From positions 32,513,001-32,577,000 of the forward strand of contig JAMPIT010000566.1 of the NCBI GenBank assembly GCA_026261815.1: 64,000 bases of DNA. The letters run 5' to 3'. The stretch comes from Monarcha castaneiventris obscurior. Lineage: Eukaryota > Chordata > Aves > Passeriformes > Monarchidae. Shown one piece after another: positions 60,490-64,000 of the stretch. Under the pieces are notes generated by a model. The model was not told the DNA's origin. It made no database searches and worked only from the letters and a program-made list of their open reading frames with translations. The translations under genes and the position numbers were made by a program. How positions within the stretch are numbered: position 1 is the first letter of the stretch; every line of letters begins with the position of its first letter.

Positions 60490-61000
60490 CCATTCAGCCT
60501 CTCCAGCCTTTCTTCATCTGAGGATGCTCCAGTCCATTAATCACCCTCATGACCTTTCAGTGGCCTTTCTCCAGTGGAGACACAGCACTTCAGGTGTGGC
60601 CTCACCATTGCTGAGGAGGGGGCAAGGATTCCTTCCCTCAGCCTGCTGGCAACACTCCTCCTAATACAGTCCAGGCTGTCCTTAGCCTCCTTTGCTGGAA
60701 GGATGTGTTGTTGGCTCATATTAAATCTGCTGTTAACCAAGACCCCCCAGGTCGTTTCCACAAAACTCCTGTGCAGCCGGCTGCTCCCAGCATGTGCCAC
60801 TGCCTGGAGTTTTTCCTGCCTGGGTGCAGGACTTGGCACTTTGGCATGTGGAACTTTGCCAGGTTCCTGGCAGCCCATTTCTCCATCCTGTCCACTTCCC
60901 TCAGGATGGCAGCATGAGCCTCTGGTGTGTCAGCCACACCTTCCAGTTTTGTGTCACCAGCAAACTCACTGAAGGCACGCTCTGCCCCACCATCCAGAAA
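60490..61000 (-). mobile_element. CR1 LINE internal fragment, frameshifted ORF2
   Basis: A minus-strand CR1 piece from the middle and end of ORF2. One frame (60937-60716) gives MADTPEAHAAILREVDRMEK, WAARNLAKFHMPKCQVLH and LGAAG, the CR1 segment after the FADD box. A second frame (below about 60720) gives MSQQHILPAKEAKDSLDCIR, RSVASRLREGILAPSSAMV and RPHLKCCV. The two frames show a frameshift near 60720. The left edge stops in the region that codes the LRELGLFSLE part, so the last 350 or so bases and the 3' terminus are absent. The right edge near 61000-61040 is uncertain. Confidence 0.93.
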
Positions 61001-62747
61001 GAGCAGAATGGGATGAGAAGAGCGCTGCCAAGGATGGGCAAAAAGTCTTCTGGGCAGCTGGGCAAGGGGTTGGGTGGTTGGGAGATGAGGTTTCCCTTGT
61101 CCTCCTCCATCTCAGACGTCCTCTGGCATAGAGGGATTCCAGGAGCATCTCTTGGGATAGCGTGGGGGGTCTGCTCTGCCAGTGCTGGGAGAGGAGATCA
61201 CCTGGAGGAACACTGAGCTCCAAGACATCCAGAAGTGCCTCCTGTTCTCGCTTAACTCATGTTCTTGCCACAGCCAGAGCTGGGTGTGAATGTGGAGGGA
61301 AGAAAGAAAATGCCCAGTGAATGAAGCAAAGGCTCTGGTACTGAGTAGGAAAGCTACAAGGGAGGCTGGAACTCACCATGGACTGAAATACGGAGGCCAG
61401 GAAAAAGATGGAAGATTTCAGTCCTGTTAACTGATACTAAAAGCTACCCAAATAAAAATAAAAGCAGTGTTGGCAAACTCTAAGATGCTGTGATTGTATT
61501 TGATATGAGACAAAGGAAGGAGAGACAAGAACAAGCATTTAGGTGCATAATTTGTGGTGCTTAAGCCCTGAAAGTGAGTGGCCCACTCAGTGAAATGCCT
61601 AAATGCAGTTGTCTCTCTGAGATGCCCTGGTGTGTTACATACTAAACATGCCAGTCCTTCTCCATTGCACAATGAGAAGTGAGAAGCATGCACTGGTTTC
61701 AAGACTGGTGTTTTGTTGACAATATAGCCTTACAGAAAGCTCTAAAAATAATTGCAGAGAAATTTACTTTCCCTGTGTGTAATAGGTCACTATGGTAACT
61801 TGTTTCTGACTTACTGCAGCAGTCCTCTATTGGAGGAAAGTCAGCAAGATCACATTTATTTGAAGCAATCAATATCAAAAGTATTTTTGAGTCTGCCTAA
61901 CACATTAACAAGTTTTTACCAATCCAAAGCCTATTTACTTGTGCATCTCCAGCTCTTCAGGTACAGGGAACTGCAAAAACCAGAAGGCATTTATTGCTTT
62001 ATCCATGACACAGGTTTAGCAGGTGTTTGCATTCACGACTGTGCTCCAGTGGCTGCATTTGGCTACATACAGCAACTATGTGCTGCTGCACTTGTGAATG
62101 TGGCTTTCAGAAGAACACAAGTTCTAGGGAACCAACGATTTGAACCATCGTTCCTTGGAGAGTTAGTAAGATGAATACATGGAAACAGGAAAACTGTAAC
62201 AGTGTAACTTATTTTGCATCAAGTATCAAACTAGTAATTCCGGTTTGGGACTTTGCTCTGCTGGATGCTTTCTCTGCAGCTGGGGAGTTTAATGCAATAT
62301 ATATTTATATGTGTTACCAGCTTAGATCTCCAGGCAGTTTTGTGCCATTCTTCCACAAGGCAGTTGGCTTGGGGGGCTAATCTCAGTAGGGCACCATATG
62401 ACAGGCAAGAGGGAAACGTTTGTTTTCATTTTTGATGGCCTTTTTTCCATATATCTAAAATGAAAGCAAGTTGTCTGGAAAGCACAGATCTGCTAATTGC
62501 CTCTCAATATGTCATCTGTTTTCCCAAAGCAAAACCAATATGCTTATTTTTAGTATGAAAAATGAATATAGTACCATAATGTTGTCAAAAATAGTACTAC
62601 AATGGTGTCAGAAAGTGGGACATGGGTTTAGAGGAGTCCCAAACAAGCATACTCTTACAAGCATCATAAATTTCAGGCTGTGGTTAGTCTTCTGTTGGGT
62701 GTGAATACACAAAACTATCTTTTAAATTTAGGGCAGATATAGTAGAA
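61001..62747. other. Unique non-coding DNA
   Basis: The first roughly 250 bases remain GC-rich, with overlapping frames on both strands. The rest is AT-rich. A 140-codon plus-strand frame (61752-62174) has no recognised domain and no supporting frame structure. Confidence 0.45.
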
Positions 62748-62785
62748 GAATTGAGAGATAAACTAAGAATTGAGAGATAAACTAA
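62748..62785. repeat. 19-bp perfect tandem duplication
   Basis: GAATTGAGAGATAAACTAA occurs twice head to tail without a mismatch. Confidence 0.95.
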
Positions 62786-64000
62786 GAGTCCTTGAACGTG
62801 GGCTTTCTAACTTCTACGTGATGTCCCTGTCTCAGCTTGAGGCAAAGTCCTGGTTGTGCAGTAAAGAACTACAACCAGGATGGTTTACATGGACATACCC
62901 GCACACCCACGTGTGCTACTTCAGCTCCCAGGTGCAGCACAGGAAGAGGACTTCTGTGCCACCTATGGAATGGGTTCCTACAGCTTCCAGCTACAGAGCT
63001 GGATCATTCACTGCTACCTTGGAGATCCCTCACAGTGGGTCTCAGTGTGTCCAACCTTGTCCATCTGAGTGGGGAAGCAAGCGCAGACTCTGGGACCCTC
63101 CTTGTAGAAGCTGCACCTAATCTTTCATGCAAGTTTTAATTCACAAATATTTCAGAGAAAAACCCCAAACAAACAAGCAACAGCAGCAACAACAAAACCC
63201 AAACCCAACAGGTCTGTGTCAGCTAGCTCAGTATTTGTTCTGATTAGTGCAGAAATTCTCATTGCTCAAGATGAGGTTTAATTCCCTTTTCATACTTGTT
63301 TTTATCTATTCAGTGCCCTCCTTTCCATGGCTGTACCAGGATGTCCTTGCAGCATCACTGTTCACTTGTTTGTAGGATCTTTATGTGCATCTGCATAAGT
63401 ATTTCAAGGGCATTCACTTCCAGCAAAGACTAGTGGAGTCATTTGTCTGCTACATTACACAACAATAAATGCTGAAAAACCCCATTTAACATTATTTTGG
63501 CTGACCCTTAAATGCAGACTGCCTCTGCTTTATAAGAGATGAAAAGGGAATTATCTGAAATAAATGACTTGCAGGAAAAGGTTTGGAACAGATCAGACCA
63601 CTTGTGGCAGTTTTCATCCTGAGGGATGTCTGTCAGTTGTCTTACAGACAATGTGCTTTTAGAAAGAAAAAATATTTGGCACTAGGACTCAAGTTACAAG
63701 CTCTGAGCTGAAAAAGAATCCAATAGCACATAACATTGAAGCAAAAGCTGTGAATTATTGCAGCTCCTACTAGTGGGTTACAAAACACAGTAATGGAAGA
63801 CTTTAGACAAAGTTGTGGAAGAGATTGTATTTTTATCATGTGTTTGTGGAGAATTGGCACAATAGGGTTTAATCCATGGTATATACTCAGAGATAGCATC
63901 TAGACTCAGGAAGTCCTGTAGGATCCTAGTCCTCTGATCTTCCAGGTCAAGAAATTGGTAGAACTCATTTTAACACTCTTCTGCCCTGTTTGCCAGGGTT
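62786..64000. other. Unique non-coding DNA
   Basis: A 116-codon plus-strand frame (62770-63120) starts inside the 19-bp duplication and has no recognised domain. An A/C-rich low-complexity run (CAA, CAG and CCCAAA units) lies at about 63157-63210. Nothing else is seen to the window end. Confidence 0.5.

Noticed and set aside
1..64000. CRISPR arrays, operons, ribosome binding sites or other prokaryotic systems
   Set aside because: The tandem repeats lack spacers, and repeat content and composition are those of a vertebrate nuclear genome.

Overview
The window reads as gene-poor nuclear DNA from a bird, probably a passerine. The main evidence is eight fragments of CR1 non-LTR retrotransposons. 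Several keep the typical avian CR1 3' end (a stretch like TTCCAACC followed by ATTCTGTGATTCTATGA), and three carry decayed CR1 reverse-transcriptase frames that read well against the family. Three AT-rich blocks look like LTRs of avian endogenous retroviruses. Family names are recalled, not searched. I found no protein-coding exon, tRNA, rRNA, snRNA or bacterial-type feature that I can support. The longest open frames (206, 210, 190, 187 and 176 codons) are either CR1 remains or lie in locally GC-rich DNA where stop codons are scarce in several frames at once. The window is best described as a gene desert or the inside of a very long intron.

Layout. 1-10 kb: mostly unique DNA with a minus-strand CR1 whose 3' tail has become an (AATAG)18 microsatellite (2.9-3.6 kb), a possible LTR (3.9-4.3 kb), a 35-bp minisatellite (6.0 kb), a perfect 12-bp-arm hairpin (7.4 kb) and a 28-bp tandem duplication (9.1 kb). 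10-13.3 kb: a block with strong, switching strand skew and recurrent GGTTAG/CTAACC words, containing a (CTAT)20 microsatellite and ending at a probable solo LTR (13.35-13.72 kb). 13.7-26 kb: unique DNA with a TATA-like site at 19.96 kb and a GC-rich pocket at 24.4-25.1 kb. 26-32 kb: the most repeat-dense part. It has a probable LTR, a minus-strand CR1, two plus-strand CR1 3' ends, and a pair of 174-bp direct repeats 1,786 bp apart that match no family I know. 32-46 kb: simple repeats, two more plus-strand CR1 3' ends, then a cluster of two tandem duplications and a G-run array at 45.95-46.42 kb. 46-64 kb: unique DNA with two CR1 pieces that lack their 3' ends (52.2 and 60.5 kb).

No set of genes here works together. 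I looked for an undescribed biological system and do not see one. The observations most worth testing are the strand-skewed telomere-like block at 10-13.3 kb, the 174-bp repeat pair at 29.1/30.9 kb, and the duplication/G-quadruplex cluster at 46 kb.
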